Below are positions 44,937 through 54,851 of a stretch of DNA of 64,000 nucleotides, in pieces. The stretch is from Panicum virgatum. Lineage: Eukaryota > Streptophyta > Magnoliopsida > Poales > Poaceae. Under the pieces are notes generated by a model. That model saw only the letters and a program-made list of their open reading frames with translations, searched no databases and was not told the origin of the DNA. The stretch's first letter is position 1. Each line of letters starts with the position of its first letter. The stretch spans positions 44,187,674 through 44,251,673 of the forward strand of contig NC_053142.1 of NCBI RefSeq assembly GCF_016808335.1, read 5' to 3'. Both the position numbers and the translations under genes were made by a program.

Positions 44937-46170
44937 TGAAGAAGCCACCTTTTGTGAATGGCCGCTGCTGCTGGCCCATTTTGTGAATGAAAGAAGCTGA
45001 CCCCTTTTGTGAATGAAAGATAGGTCTCTTTTTGTGATGTAATTTGCTCCAAAACTATGTCTGGATGCTTACATTATGTGATATTTCGTAGCTGTAGAAG
45101 GGTTGTGTGGGCTCTGTAAAACAGCTAAATCGGAGCTCTTATCCATGTTGCTAGCACCAAAAAACTTATGTGAATGCTATGGGCTTATAATATATTAAGC
45201 TGGATGCATTTCCCAGCCACTATATTATCTTGTTCTCGTAAGAATGTGAGTATTACTTGATTTGTAGGGCTACAGGGGTTCAACTGCAAACTCGCATCTA
45301 CAGATGAGGGTGGAAACGACTGCTTTGGCGGCAAACGATCCCACCAAAGCCACGATGGCACGCCATATCAGCGGCCGGATGCCTGCGTGGGCTGTTTGGA
45401 CCGGCAGTGGCATAGTAAAACAAGTTTGGGGTGATGTATGCATGTTTTGCAAGTACCGGGACCGGAATGAGAACGCGGAACAAGTTTAGGGACCGCTAGT
45501 AAAATTTACTCTTATTGCAACTCTTCTACAGACAGTATTTGTTTGGCTCTTCAGAATGTATACATGAACTAACATAGTGTCTATCCATCAACTACAAAAA
45601 CGCTGGCAGTGCTGCATTCACCAGGTGCTACTTTACAGAAAAATGTGCAGTGAAATGTCATCTCAATTTTCCCATAGCCAATGGATTGCCCTCTGAAGTT
45701 TCTGAACATTCATGTGGTCATGTAGAATAGAACATTATAACCTAACCGAACAACGGGTGCCCTGGGCCATACAATTCCCTCTTCAATCAATCTTATAGCC
45801 TAAAACTTTCGGATTCCTCGTAAGAAGACTCCGTAGGGTTTTTCCATTTATTCCCCAGTCACTGTCCAAGTGTCCAGCTTGCTCACATTCAACTTTACCC
45901 CGCTTTCAAGATCACACACACAAGAACTTCTGGAAATATCTCCAGCAAGCTGGCTAACTGGGCTAGCCTGCTCCACGGAGGGCGCGGCAAGGCCGCGCCT
46001 GTATTTCTAGTCATAGCCGCACGTTACATGGTCATCTCTTGTTCAGGTGTGTGTACAGGGCCAAAAGAAACCTGTTTTCAAAAAAAAAAAAGCCAAAAGA
46101 AACCAGTGGCTTTGCTGTTCTGGTCTGCGTCACTCGACGCGCAGCACCGGCGAGCGCGAGAAAAGATCAC
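44937..46170. other. 3' part of the MULE relic and intergenic DNA
   Basis: The stretch GTTTAGGGACCGCTAGTAAAATTTACTC (45484-45511, read as two adjoining blocks) resembles a MULE terminal repeat, but I could not find its left partner, so the boundary is tentative. The remainder up to the DUF2358 start is mixed non-coding sequence, with the gene's promoter in its right part. Confidence 0.35.
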
Positions 46171-47411
46171 ATGGCCTTGCCCTTGCGCCACTCGACTCCC
46201 ACTACCTCGACGCTGACCACCAGCCACCACGGCCGCAGCGCCGCCGCCGCCGTCCTCCGACGGCCAACAACCGCTTCTGGGAGCCGTTTCCTGTTGCGCG
46301 CGCGGAAGCCGGCAGCTGGGTCCCCTGCCGCGGGAGCCGATACCGAGACGCCGTCCCGCTCGGAGAACGCCGTCCTGAAGGCGGCATGGTACGGCTCCGA
46401 GCTCCTCGGCATCGCGGCGTCGCTGCTCCGGCCGGCGCCTTCGTCTCCGGAGGGGGAGGCTGGCGGTGATGCGGAGGGAGGCGCGGCGGGGGCCCTGGAC
46501 CGCGCGGGAGTGGTCGAGGCCATCAAGGAGGACTTCGCGCGATCCTACTTCGTCACAGGTCTGAAACTTCTCGGATGAACTGACGAAAGATCACCGATAT
46601 GATTGAGCCTACTCCCTACTGCTTACCTGACCATTCGCTTATTTTGTTTCGGTTCGCTTCGCAGGGAATCTCACGCTGAGAGCTTACGAGGAGGACTGCG
46701 AGTTCGCCGACCCGGCGGGTTCGTTCAGAGGCCTGCAGCGCTTCAAACGGAACTGCACGAACTTTGGGTCTCTGCTGGAGAAGTCGAACATGAAGCTCAC
46801 CAGATGGGAGGACCTGCAGGTATTTCGTGCATTTGCAGCAGCTGATTTTTCGATCTAATCTTTTGTCAATTGCCATGTGTTACTGTTAATTTCTGATGGG
46901 AAAAAAAAACGCTGATATATATTGCTTGCTGCTTGCTGCTTGCTGCTTGCTGCAGGACAAATCAATTGGGCACTGGCGTTTCAGCTGCGTCATGTCGTTC
47001 CCGTGGAGGCCTATTCTATCAGGTAATTGTTCCGAAGTTCATGCCCCACTTTGTCCGTCGCGAAGACTTGCTGATTTGTTTCAGCTATTTATACTTGCTC
47101 CTGCACTGACAAGGTGTTTGCTGTCATCTGCGTATTTCAGCAACCGGATACACTGAATACTACTTCGACGCTGAATCAGGGAAGGTGTGCAGGTACTGAA
47201 AAAATTCCTTTCCTTCCTGTCGATACAGTTAAGCGATCATATTGACGAGCATGTTTTCCAGATCCAGCTAGGTACATGATGTTCCACGCGTGTGCGACGA
47301 AGGGCTGACAGCTTACTTGTCTCCAGGCATGTCGAGAATTGGAACGTTCCCAAGATGGCGCTCCTGCGGCAGATTTTCAGGCCAAGCCGATGGGTCTGGG
47401 AGAAGCGCTAG
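46171..47411 (+). CDS. DUF2358 family protein, plastid-targeted
   Basis: Five exons with GT-AG introns (46171-46558, 46665-46819, 46956-47022, 47141-47192, 47327-47411) join to 248 aa. Residues 1 to about 45 are Ser/Thr/Arg-rich with few acidic residues, a chloroplast-transit-like leader. The DUF2358 (NTF2-like fold) region starts near GVVEAIKEDFARSYFVTG and continues NLTLRAYEEDCEFADPAGSF, RRFKRNC-like FKRNCTNFGSLLEKS, GHWRFSCVMSFPWRP and GYTEYYFDAESGKVCRHVE, ending WVWEKR. The family is conserved in plants and cyanobacteria with no firmly known reaction, and I assign none. Intron 2 ends in four TTGCTGC-type repeats directly at the splice acceptor. A broken copy lies at 41596-41812. Confidence 0.92.
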
Positions 47412-47584
47412 CTAAAGGCGTGCAACTATGCAAGAGTCGCAGCAGTATGTCTACGTTCCAAATGTATCTTACCTACGTAGATTTGTAACATACCCTAGGG
47501 ATCACATCACATGACATGTGCCAGCCCAAAATAGAAAAGTGATCTTAGGACAAGGAAATTTATATTTACAGTATATGGGAGGAA
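47412..47584. other. 3' UTR of the DUF2358 gene and spacer
   Basis: Short A/T-rich interval with no ORF, ending at the promoter elements of the snoRNA cluster. Confidence 0.5.
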
Positions 47585-47700
47585 ATTTAGGCCCATCTCA
47601 GTCCGTATTCCAGAACCTTCGGACCATATTTCTTCATGGGCCTGGCCCATTATACAAAGATAGGGTCCTTCTAGGGTTTCTTGTATCGACGTCTTTATAA
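47585..47700 (+). promoter_or_regulatory. Site II / telo-box / TATA promoter of a snoRNA cluster
   Basis: TTAGGCCCAT (47587-47596) and CATGGGCCTGGCCCAT (about 47636-47651) give three site II (TGGGCC/GGCCCA) elements. TAGGGTTT (about 47673-47680) is a telo-box in reverse, and TTTATAAG (about 47694-47701) is a TATA box. This combination is characteristic of plant ribosome-biogenesis genes, including polycistronic snoRNA genes. It points rightward to three C/D-box candidates and away from the DUF2358 gene. Confidence 0.7.
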
Positions 47701-47916
47701 GCAGATGCTCTGGAACGGAGAGGCCTGGGCATTGCGGCGTTGGCTCCGGACTGCAATGGCGGCTGTATCTCCTCTGTTCCACGTCGAGCCGCCCAGGGGT
47801 TTATTCAACCTTGGTTTATTCATCTGATGCTCACTTTCTTAGTGCTATATCTCTGATTTTTTCTTTTGGCAGTTTCTGCGATTCGTTTGGTTTCCTCTCT
47901 CTTGTGCGATGGTACT

Positions 47917-47990
47917 GGTCAGATGATGAGAGAATAACTGCAACAATATGATCCATGATCTGATTCTTAGTATATAAGTCTCTGATGACC
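47917..47990 (+). ncRNA. C/D-box snoRNA candidate 1
   Basis: 74 nt. Terminal stem GGTCA (47917-47921) pairs perfectly with TGACC (47986-47990). C box GATGATGA starts at 47922 and D box CTGA is at 47982-47985, directly inside the stem. An internal CTGA at 47960-47963 can be D'. The candidate guides upstream of D' (about 47946-47959) and of D (about 47970-47981) are not ones I can match to an rRNA site from memory. Confidence 0.75.
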
Positions 47991-48065
47991 TATCTCCTGC
48001 CATTGCTAGTTTTTTTTCTTGTCGTGGTTGCCTTTTCTTTTACGTTTGTGAATCTGAATCCGCGC

Positions 48066-48146
48066 TGGATGTGATGAAGAAAAGATTGGTCCGTGTTTCT
48101 GATTCTCAGTGACTGATAACCATCTGTTTTATTTTTTCTGATCCAA
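48066..48146 (+). ncRNA. C/D-box snoRNA candidate 2, guide matches 25S rRNA
   Basis: C box GTGATGA at 48071-48077. D' box CTGA at 48099-48102 is directly preceded by TTGGTCCGTGTTT (48086-48098). This 13-nt guide is perfectly complementary to the conserved large-subunit rRNA stretch AAACACGGACCAA. By the D+5 rule the target would be the second A-type position of AAACACGG (the A after AAAC). D box CTGA is at 48138-48141, and the closing stem TGGA/TCCA is short. The right boundary is less certain than for the neighbours. Confidence 0.72.
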
Positions 48147-48209
48147 GCAGTACCATTCAGTTGATTTTGTGTTATGTCTTTGCTTGTCGATCTTCGAATG
48201 TTTGCCATT

Positions 48210-48304
48210 CATTGCGATGATGAATTATGAATAAACTTCGCATGTCAGACTTCGGAGATGCCTTTTGGCATCCATGAGAAGATGTTTCATAAGACTGACC
48301 AATG
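48210..48304 (+). ncRNA. C/D-box snoRNA candidate 3
   Basis: 95 nt. Terminal stem CATTG (48210-48214) pairs with CAATG (48300-48304). C box GATGATGA is at 48216-48223 and D box CTGA at 48295-48298. ATGTCAGACT (48242-48251) is complementary to AGTCTGACAT, which in plant 25S rRNA lies immediately downstream of the site matched by candidate 2. However, a clean D' box after it is not visible (CGGA at 48254 is the nearest). Same strand and about 65 nt from candidate 2. Confidence 0.68.
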
Positions 48305-48309
48305 CAGAT

Positions 48310-49852
48310 ACTCCTCTCATGTCTAGACAGCAGAATGTGAACAAAGTTTTCTTAGTGATGAGGCATATAACTGTAATAAAATATTTGTGCTGAGTGAATC
48401 ACATATGTTGTTACATTGAACTTGGAACTAATAATCCCAAATAATAATGCATTAATAAACATTATCTCTGATCGAATTCAGTAAAGTTGACATTTCCAGT
48501 TTAAGCACTGAAAGATTAATAAAAGGACGCGGCTAATGTACGGCCGGCCGTACGGCATACTCTTTTTTGGCCATATAGAGGTATCGGGTTTCTCTTTTTG
48601 GTAAAAAAATTACTACCGGAGTGCAACTTCAAAAGATAAAGACAAAAAAAAACATCAGCACATGCAAAAGCAATCTTAAATTTAAAAAAGCCATAATTTT
48701 ACCCCTGAGCATCAAAATTAAAATCTGATTGCACCATTGAGTTGCCCTCAACAAAACCATCAAAACAAGATCTTACTTCAATATATTTCGATGATATTTT
48801 TTCCATGCAGTCCAAAAATGCACTTTTATTGAAAGTTGAAAGCATATCGTAATAAACTCTGAAGCAATTTAGTAAATGTACAAATCCAAAAAAATTGTTC
48901 GATTTTAGGCTTCCTCCTCCCACCAGCCTCGCTGCCGAAAGAACACAATTTGAACAACCTTTGCTTATTCAACTGCCCCTAGTAGAATTGCTAGATCTAC
49001 AAAGTTGTTTGCCCAAATTCTTCACATGCACGCTGCTGGTCAAGTCTCACCCCCACCCAGTCCTTTTTGTTGAAGCTGCAAAATGTAGATGGCAAAAAAA
49101 TCGACATGCTAATTTGTGTGTTCTAGCCGTAATGTTGCAAAAAAAATGTTTAGACAAAATTGCTTAAATAAAGATATTGTTATGCCTAGATACAACAATA
49201 AAATTGTTTATTATGAATCAATATTATTGCCTATATATAACCATTTTATTGAGAACCAAACCTACATTAAAATGCATGTGCGAGACTGCATACCTTATAC
49301 TATAAAAAAATTGCTTGATGATGTAACGTAAGCTGCCTAATTTAGTACCATATTTTTGCCTATGAACGATGAAAAGAGCTGCCATTATTCATGTTACAAG
49401 ATCTAAAATAAAATGAATTTGGCATCCTATTACAAATGCATCTATGCTTGTTAGAAATTAGAGTTTTACCAACACAATTTTACTACGGAACACACAGCAA
49501 CTGCATCATCTCATCCTAATCTACAAGCACTTCAGAACACACAGCAACAACCCCATGAAGAAAAAAGAATGCAGAAATGTCATGCATCATCATATATTTT
49601 AGAACACAACTTTTAGACCTACACAGTTACTTATTTATTTGTCTACTACTTTCACTACGGAACTATGTGAACCAGAAATCATAAAATGCACTCAATATGT
49701 ACTCTAAAGTGCCAAATGTATTTACTTCTAATTACTCAAAATGTCTTTCAATCTGCATCCATGTTCAAAATCTGGTGACCTGCATTGTAATTATAAAAAA
49801 AAATCAAAGAGAACATGCAACTATGTAAGTAATGGAGGTCCAAAAAACATTC
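48310..49852. other. Intergenic AT-rich region
   Basis: There is no supported gene. It holds a 16-bp perfect palindrome GTACGGCCGGCCGTAC at 48538-48553, and a stretch (about 49140-49340) that recurs in diverged form at about 57670-57890. Confidence 0.5.
49137..49340. repeat. Diverged copy of 57665-57890
   Basis: Shared blocks in order are ATTGCTTAAA, TAGATACAACAATAAAATTG, GAATCAATATTATTG, TTTTATTGAGAACCAA and TTGCTTGATGAT/TTACTTGATGAT. The two copies lie on either side of the 49858-57604 solo LTR. They show many indels, so the duplication predates the LTR insertion. Confidence 0.7.
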
Positions 49853-50050
49853 ACAAATGAAAGGTCCCCTCGTAAGAGAGAACTTAAATGTGATACAAAC
49901 ATCAGTTCCAGGAGGCTGATGCCACATTTATTACATCAGATGGTCCATTACCGTACAAACCTCCGAGGAGGACACTCAATACAGATGATAATAACAAGTA
50001 ACCAAGCTACGACATAACACCAGAGCGCGACCCACATGGGATCCAGCTCG

Positions 50051-50432
50051 GGCTCAGAGTACTGCGTCAGCGAAAATATCTTGAACAGGGCCGGTTCCAC
50101 ATGCAAGGTTGGGTGTAGAACAATGACCCTACTCGGCGTCGTCTGGTACGAAGTCTGGGTCTTCTTCTGTAAAAAGTAAGAATGGGGTGAGTACAAACGT
50201 ACTCAGCAAGTCCAACCACACCCACGGAGGGGGTTTATATCAGAATAACATGCTCAGGTAAAACAAGGATAAGGTTACGGTTTAATTTGCGGAAAGCTAA
50301 ATTTTATGCAGGGGTTTGTTTAGCCAAAAACATTTCAGAAACCAGTTTTTGTATTGACTAACACGGAGTTCAAGTTTTAAACTGCTACCGGACTCCCCGT
50401 CCGTCGTAGCACACGGCACAACTGCCAGACAC
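50051..50432. repeat. 382-bp duplicated segment, left copy (S1)
   Basis: Nearly identical (two to three differences seen) and equal in length to 54470-54851. The right copy continues naturally into the rest of the solo LTR (ACACAATTCC), while this copy is interrupted by the nested element. Confidence 0.93.
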
Positions 50433-51746
50433 TGTCGCGGGATTTCTAGGGTACCCACAGCCGGGTGGCGGATCGCACCCGCCTATTCCCCGTAAGGGAA
50501 GACTCGGGGAAGTTCTTCGGCGGTTGGACTGATCTAGCTTTGGGAGGAACTCGCTAGAACACACGATTTAGAGTGGTTCGGGCCGCCGGAGCGTAATACC
50601 CTACGTCCACTGAGAGGTGTATTGTTTTTAGCTGTGTATGAACCTATCCTCTGCCTGGCCTTTGGTTTTGCCCAGCCTGAGGTCTTCTAGCGGCGCCCCC
50701 TCCTTTTATAGATCAAAAGGGGGGATCGGATACATTGGTCGTTGGGCCCCGACAAGTGGGCCCAACGTGCTGTGCAGAGTACTTAAAAGACTACAGTGGT
50801 CTCGAATCTTTCCTCCGATATGCGTACTGCTGCTCCTCTGACTCAAGGGGGTCTTCTCTTGTCCCGTCAGCTAGGTGCCCGTTGGAGTAGCGTAGCTTGC
50901 GGCGTGACCTGCTGAGGCTATTATGTAGCGTCATAATGGGCGAAGCCGAGCCGTCGTATCCGACTGTTTCGGCAGACTGGCAGACGCGGCATGGGCGGCG
51001 CCAGCGGCTCCACTGCCTTGGTAATACGCGATCAATAGTGTCCCCTGGTCAATCAAACGCCTCAGCTTCCGCTATATCAATGCAAACGTCCACCTACCGC
51101 AATGAATGCAATGGTGGGTGAACGTCTGTATGGAAACCCAACAGCCATATCTTGCCGATACGTGGCGTCTCCAGACCACCCGGATGTGGGGTGTCGATTC
51201 CTTCCCTTAGTGAGGGGTCCGTTTACTATACACGGGGTCCGGTCTCCTTGGGAGGTCCGGAGCCCCGGCTGCTCGCGCACGAATTCCTGCCTCCTCCGGG
51301 ACACGTGGTGTCTCCGGACCTTTCCCAACCGTGGGGGCGGGTCCGGACCGTTGCTGGGAGAACAGGACTCCGGACCGCAGGGGTCCAGCTGCTTGGATGT
51401 AGTTAAAGATAACTACAAGACCCTTGCCTAGGCACAGCAAGAGGGGGTACCCCAGTCCTGGGGTACCGACAGTGGCCCCCGGGCCCACCTTGGGAGAGGT
51501 ACGAACCCGCAGGTGGGGCCACTACCGTGACGTGCTTCTATGCAGCTTGATTGTGTTGGTGTGCTCATGGAGAGAGCGGGTGTCCCGGACCCCTGAGGCC
51601 GGTACACCTGTTGCCAGGTTTAGGTACTAGAGTGCTCTCCATAGGGCGACGAAGGTGTAGGCTTAGGGTACGGACCCAAGCTAAGCGGCTACACAGACTT
51701 CGGATCGCTCAGGGAGGAAACACCACTTCCCGGACCCAGCTTTTGT

Positions 51747-52058
51747 CGACCGTGGCAAGCGGTCTCCGCCGGAGCGGGCCACCGGAGTGGACTTGGAGCG
51801 ACCGTGGCGAGCGGTCTCCGCCGGAGCGGGCCACCGGAGTGGACTTGGAGCGACCGTGGCGAGCGGTCTCCGCCGGAGCGGGCCACCGGAGTGGACTTGG
51901 AACGACCGTGGCGAGCGGTCTCCGCCGGAGCGGGCCACCGGAGTGGACTTGGAACGACCGTGGCGAGCGGTCTCCGCCGGAGCGGGCCACCGGAGTGGAC
52001 TTGGAACGACCGTGGCGAGCGGTCTCCGCCGGAGCGGGCCACCGGAGTGGACTTGGGT
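51747..52058. repeat. 52-bp tandem repeat, six copies
   Basis: Unit starts CGACCGTGGCGAGCGGTCTC at 51747, 51799, 51851, 51903, 51955 and 52007 without spacing variation and with only one or two substitutions per copy. It lies in the interior of the non-autonomous LTR element. Because 52 is not a multiple of three, open frames across it cycle through three peptide phases. This explains the long overlapping frames here. Confidence 0.97.
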
Positions 52059-52512
52059 TATGGATGTCGAGCCAAAGAAATATATCACCGGACCTCACAA
52101 TAAGGTGCAAGAAATCAAGCCTTATACTTAGAAGGGAGCCCGGGACCCCTAAAGACAGCAGTCTCGGATACTAGAGTACTTGTAACAGGGTAGTGAAGTA
52201 CGTAAGCTTAGGGTACATTACCAGGCTAAGCTACGCGGAGCTCCTCTACCCCAGGATACGAGTACCACTTCTCCAGAGCAGGTCCTTAGGGGTCCGGACT
52301 GCCTTCCAGCTAGAAGGGGCGTCCTGTCCTGAGTTTAGGCCGGCGACTTAACTTGGATCTCTTATCAACAAAAGAAAAGACTCTGTTTGGGGGGGAAGAG
52401 ACAGTTAACCAAGAAATAGCCAACGAGAACGAAAGAATGTAATCAGGGTGGAGTTAAGACAAGACTAAGAAAATAAATCTCCTTTATTATTGTGGTTATC
52501 ACGGTATACATC

Positions 52513-52622
52513 AGAGGTCGGGATTACGAGGTCGGACCTCCACCGCTCCGGACCGCTTTTTGCCTGTTTGTGTGATAGGGCCAGAGGTCGGGTTTACAAG
52601 GTCGGACCTTGACCGCTCTGGA
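52513..52622. repeat. Two copies of a CAGAGGTCGGG-type unit
   Basis: A unit of about 45 bp (CAGAGGTCGGGATTACGAGG onward, through CGGACCTCCACCGCTC) is found near 52511 and, slightly diverged, near 52571. Interior of the same LTR element, non-coding. Confidence 0.7.
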
Positions 52623-54469
52623 CACACACGTAGGCGCCACGTTATTACAAAGGAAGAACTCTCTTAGTCTTTTCTTAGGAGTAACCTACGGCTGCATGCT
52701 ATACAGCGTGTTCTTCTTCGGAGGCGAAGGCGCCCTGGATGTGCCTGAACCGCATCATCCAGCATCACCTCGGGAGCTCGGGGGACCCCTCCTTGCCTAA
52801 GAGCTGTCACATGCCTAGATGGCATGAGACAAATTCTTTGGCTTTGAATGGGAGAGGCCCCCAGCCGTCGTCGTCATCCGCCGATGAAAGCCAGACCCCT
52901 TGCGCAGCAGAAGGACCGGTGCGACGCGTGGAGAAGTGCGGTCGTTCGCCGGCTTGTCCTTGGTGCTAGCGCCAGGGGCCCCCGCGCCTGGTGGCGGGGT
53001 CCTGTCTGCAGCAGCACCAAGAGCCCCGGGTGGAGCCGGGGATGACACGACGACACGGTCAACTTCCCCCGGGATGGCCGTCGGCTCCAGGCTCCTTGTT
53101 GAGAGAAAGCCTTGAGCCGACGCCATACCGTCGCAGATGAAGCATGACCGTTGCTTGAGAGAAAACCTTGAGTCGACGCAGAGGTATCAGCGCCCAGCGG
53201 CGCTTCCGCTGTGCGCCGTCGCGCCGACTCTGTGGTGTTGCCGTGGCGACGCACAACAGACGCCGCTGTCGTGCGCCATCGGGTTGTGGGCGTTGGTGCC
53301 CCAGCATCACGGCACGGGGCATGAGTGACGCCCTGCCTTCTTTCATCTTCTCGTTTGTCGTTGCAGAGGATGAACACGAAGCCAGAAGCCGAAGATCCAA
53401 CCAGCGCCCGACTTCCCCACGGACGGCGCCAAAATGTTGCGGGATTTCTAGGGTACCCACAGCCGGGTGGCGGATCGCACCCACCTATTCCCCGTAAGGG
53501 AAGACTCGGGGAAGTTCTTCGGCGGTTGGACTGATCTAGCTTTGGGAGGAACTCGCTAGAACACACGATTTAGAGTGGTTCGGGCCGCCGGAGCGTAATA
53601 CCCTACGTCCACTGAGAGGTGTATTGTTTTTAGCTGTGTATGAACCTATCCTCTGCCTGGCCTTTGGTTTTGCCCAGCCTGAGGTCTTCTAGCGGCGCCC
53701 CCTCCTTTTATAGATCAAAAGGGGGGATCGGATACATTGGTCGTTGGGCCCCGACAAGTGGGCCCAACGTGCTGTGCAGAGTACTTAAAAGACTACAGTG
53801 GTCTCGAATCTTTCCTCCGATATGCGTACTGCTGCTCCTCTGACTCAGGGGGGTCTTCTCTTGTCCCGTTAGCTAGGTGCCCGTTGGAGTAGCGTAGCTT
53901 GCGGCGTGACCTGCTGAGGCTATTATGTAGCGTCATAATGGGCGAAGCCGAGCCGTCGTATCCGACTGTTTCGGCAGACTGGCAGACGCGGCATGGGCGG
54001 CGCCAGCGGCTCCACTGCCTTGGTAATACGCGATCAATAGTGTCCCCTGGTCAATCAAACGCCTCAGCTTCCGCTATATCAATGCAAACGTCCACCTACC
54101 GCAATGAATGCAATGGTGGGTGAACGTCTGTATGGAAACCCAACAGCCATATCTTGCCGATACGTGGCGTCTCCAGACCACCCGGATGTGGGGTGTCGAT
54201 TCCTTCCCTTAGTGAGGGGTCCGGTTACTATACAGGGGGTCCGGGACCCCATGAGGGGTCCGGGACCCTGCGGGGGTCCGGTCTCCTTGGGAGGTCCGGA
54301 GCCCCGGCTGCTCGCGCACGAATTCCTGCCTCCTCCGGTACACGTGGTGTCTCCGGACCTTTCCCAACCGTGGGGGCGGGTCCGGACCGTTGCTGGGAGA
54401 ACAGGACTCCGGACCGCAGGGGTCCAGCTGCTTGGATGTAGTTAAAGATAACTACAAGACCCTTGCCTA

Positions 54470-54851
54470 GGCTCAGAGTACTGCGTCAGCGAAAACATCT
54501 TGAACAGGGCCGGTTCCACATGCAAGGTTGGGTGTAGAACAATGACCCTACTCGGCGTCGTCTGGTACGAAGTCTGGGTCTTCTTCTGTAAAAAGTAAGA
54601 ATGGGGTGAGTACAAACGTACTCAGCAAGTCCAACCACACCCACGGAGGGGGTTTATATCAGAATAACATGCTCAGGTAAAACAAGGATAAGGTTACGGT
54701 TTAATTTGCGGAAAGCTAAATTTTATGCAGGGGTTTGTTTAGCCAAAAACATTTCAGAAACCAGTTTTTGTATTGAGTAACACGGAGTTCAAGTTTTAAA
54801 CTGCTACCGGACTCCCCGTCCGTCGTAGCACACGGCACAACTGCCAGACAC
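54470..54851. repeat. 382-bp duplicated segment, right copy (S2)
   Basis: Partner of 50051-50432. It joins directly to the truncated right LTR at CTAGGCTCAG, where both sequences share a few bases of microhomology. Confidence 0.93.

Larger units (their letters stand above)
50433..54470 (-). mobile_element. Non-autonomous LTR retrotransposon, minus strand, 5' LTR truncated
   Basis: The left LTR is 50433-51471 (1039 bp) and the right LTR is 53435-54470. On the minus strand the right copy is the 5' LTR and lacks about its first 40 bp. Just inside it, the reverse complement of 53418-53431 reads TGGCGCCGTCCGTG, a tRNA-Asp-type primer site of gypsy elements. Next to the left LTR, GGGCCCGGGGGCC-type purine-rich sequence serves as polypurine tract. 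The 1.96-kb interior has no gag-pol. It holds the 52-bp tandem array and a GC-rich low-complexity frame. The LTRs are very similar, apart from a 35-40-bp GGGGTCCGGGACC-type expansion in the right one near 54237. Confidence 0.85.

Noticed and set aside
45484..45511. MULE right terminal repeat
   Set aside because: The motif resembles known MULE ends, but no left partner or 9-bp duplication could be found, so I did not call full element boundaries.
48355..48393. Fourth snoRNA-like stretch (GTGATGA ... CTGA)
   Set aside because: Too short between boxes (under 40 nt) and no closing stem.
51747..52058. CRISPR-like regular array
   Set aside because: Units are contiguous tandem copies without unique spacers, in a plant retroelement; no cas genes.
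51551..52174. Repetitive ORFs of 100-207 codons
   Set aside because: Produced by the 52-bp tandem array in three phases.
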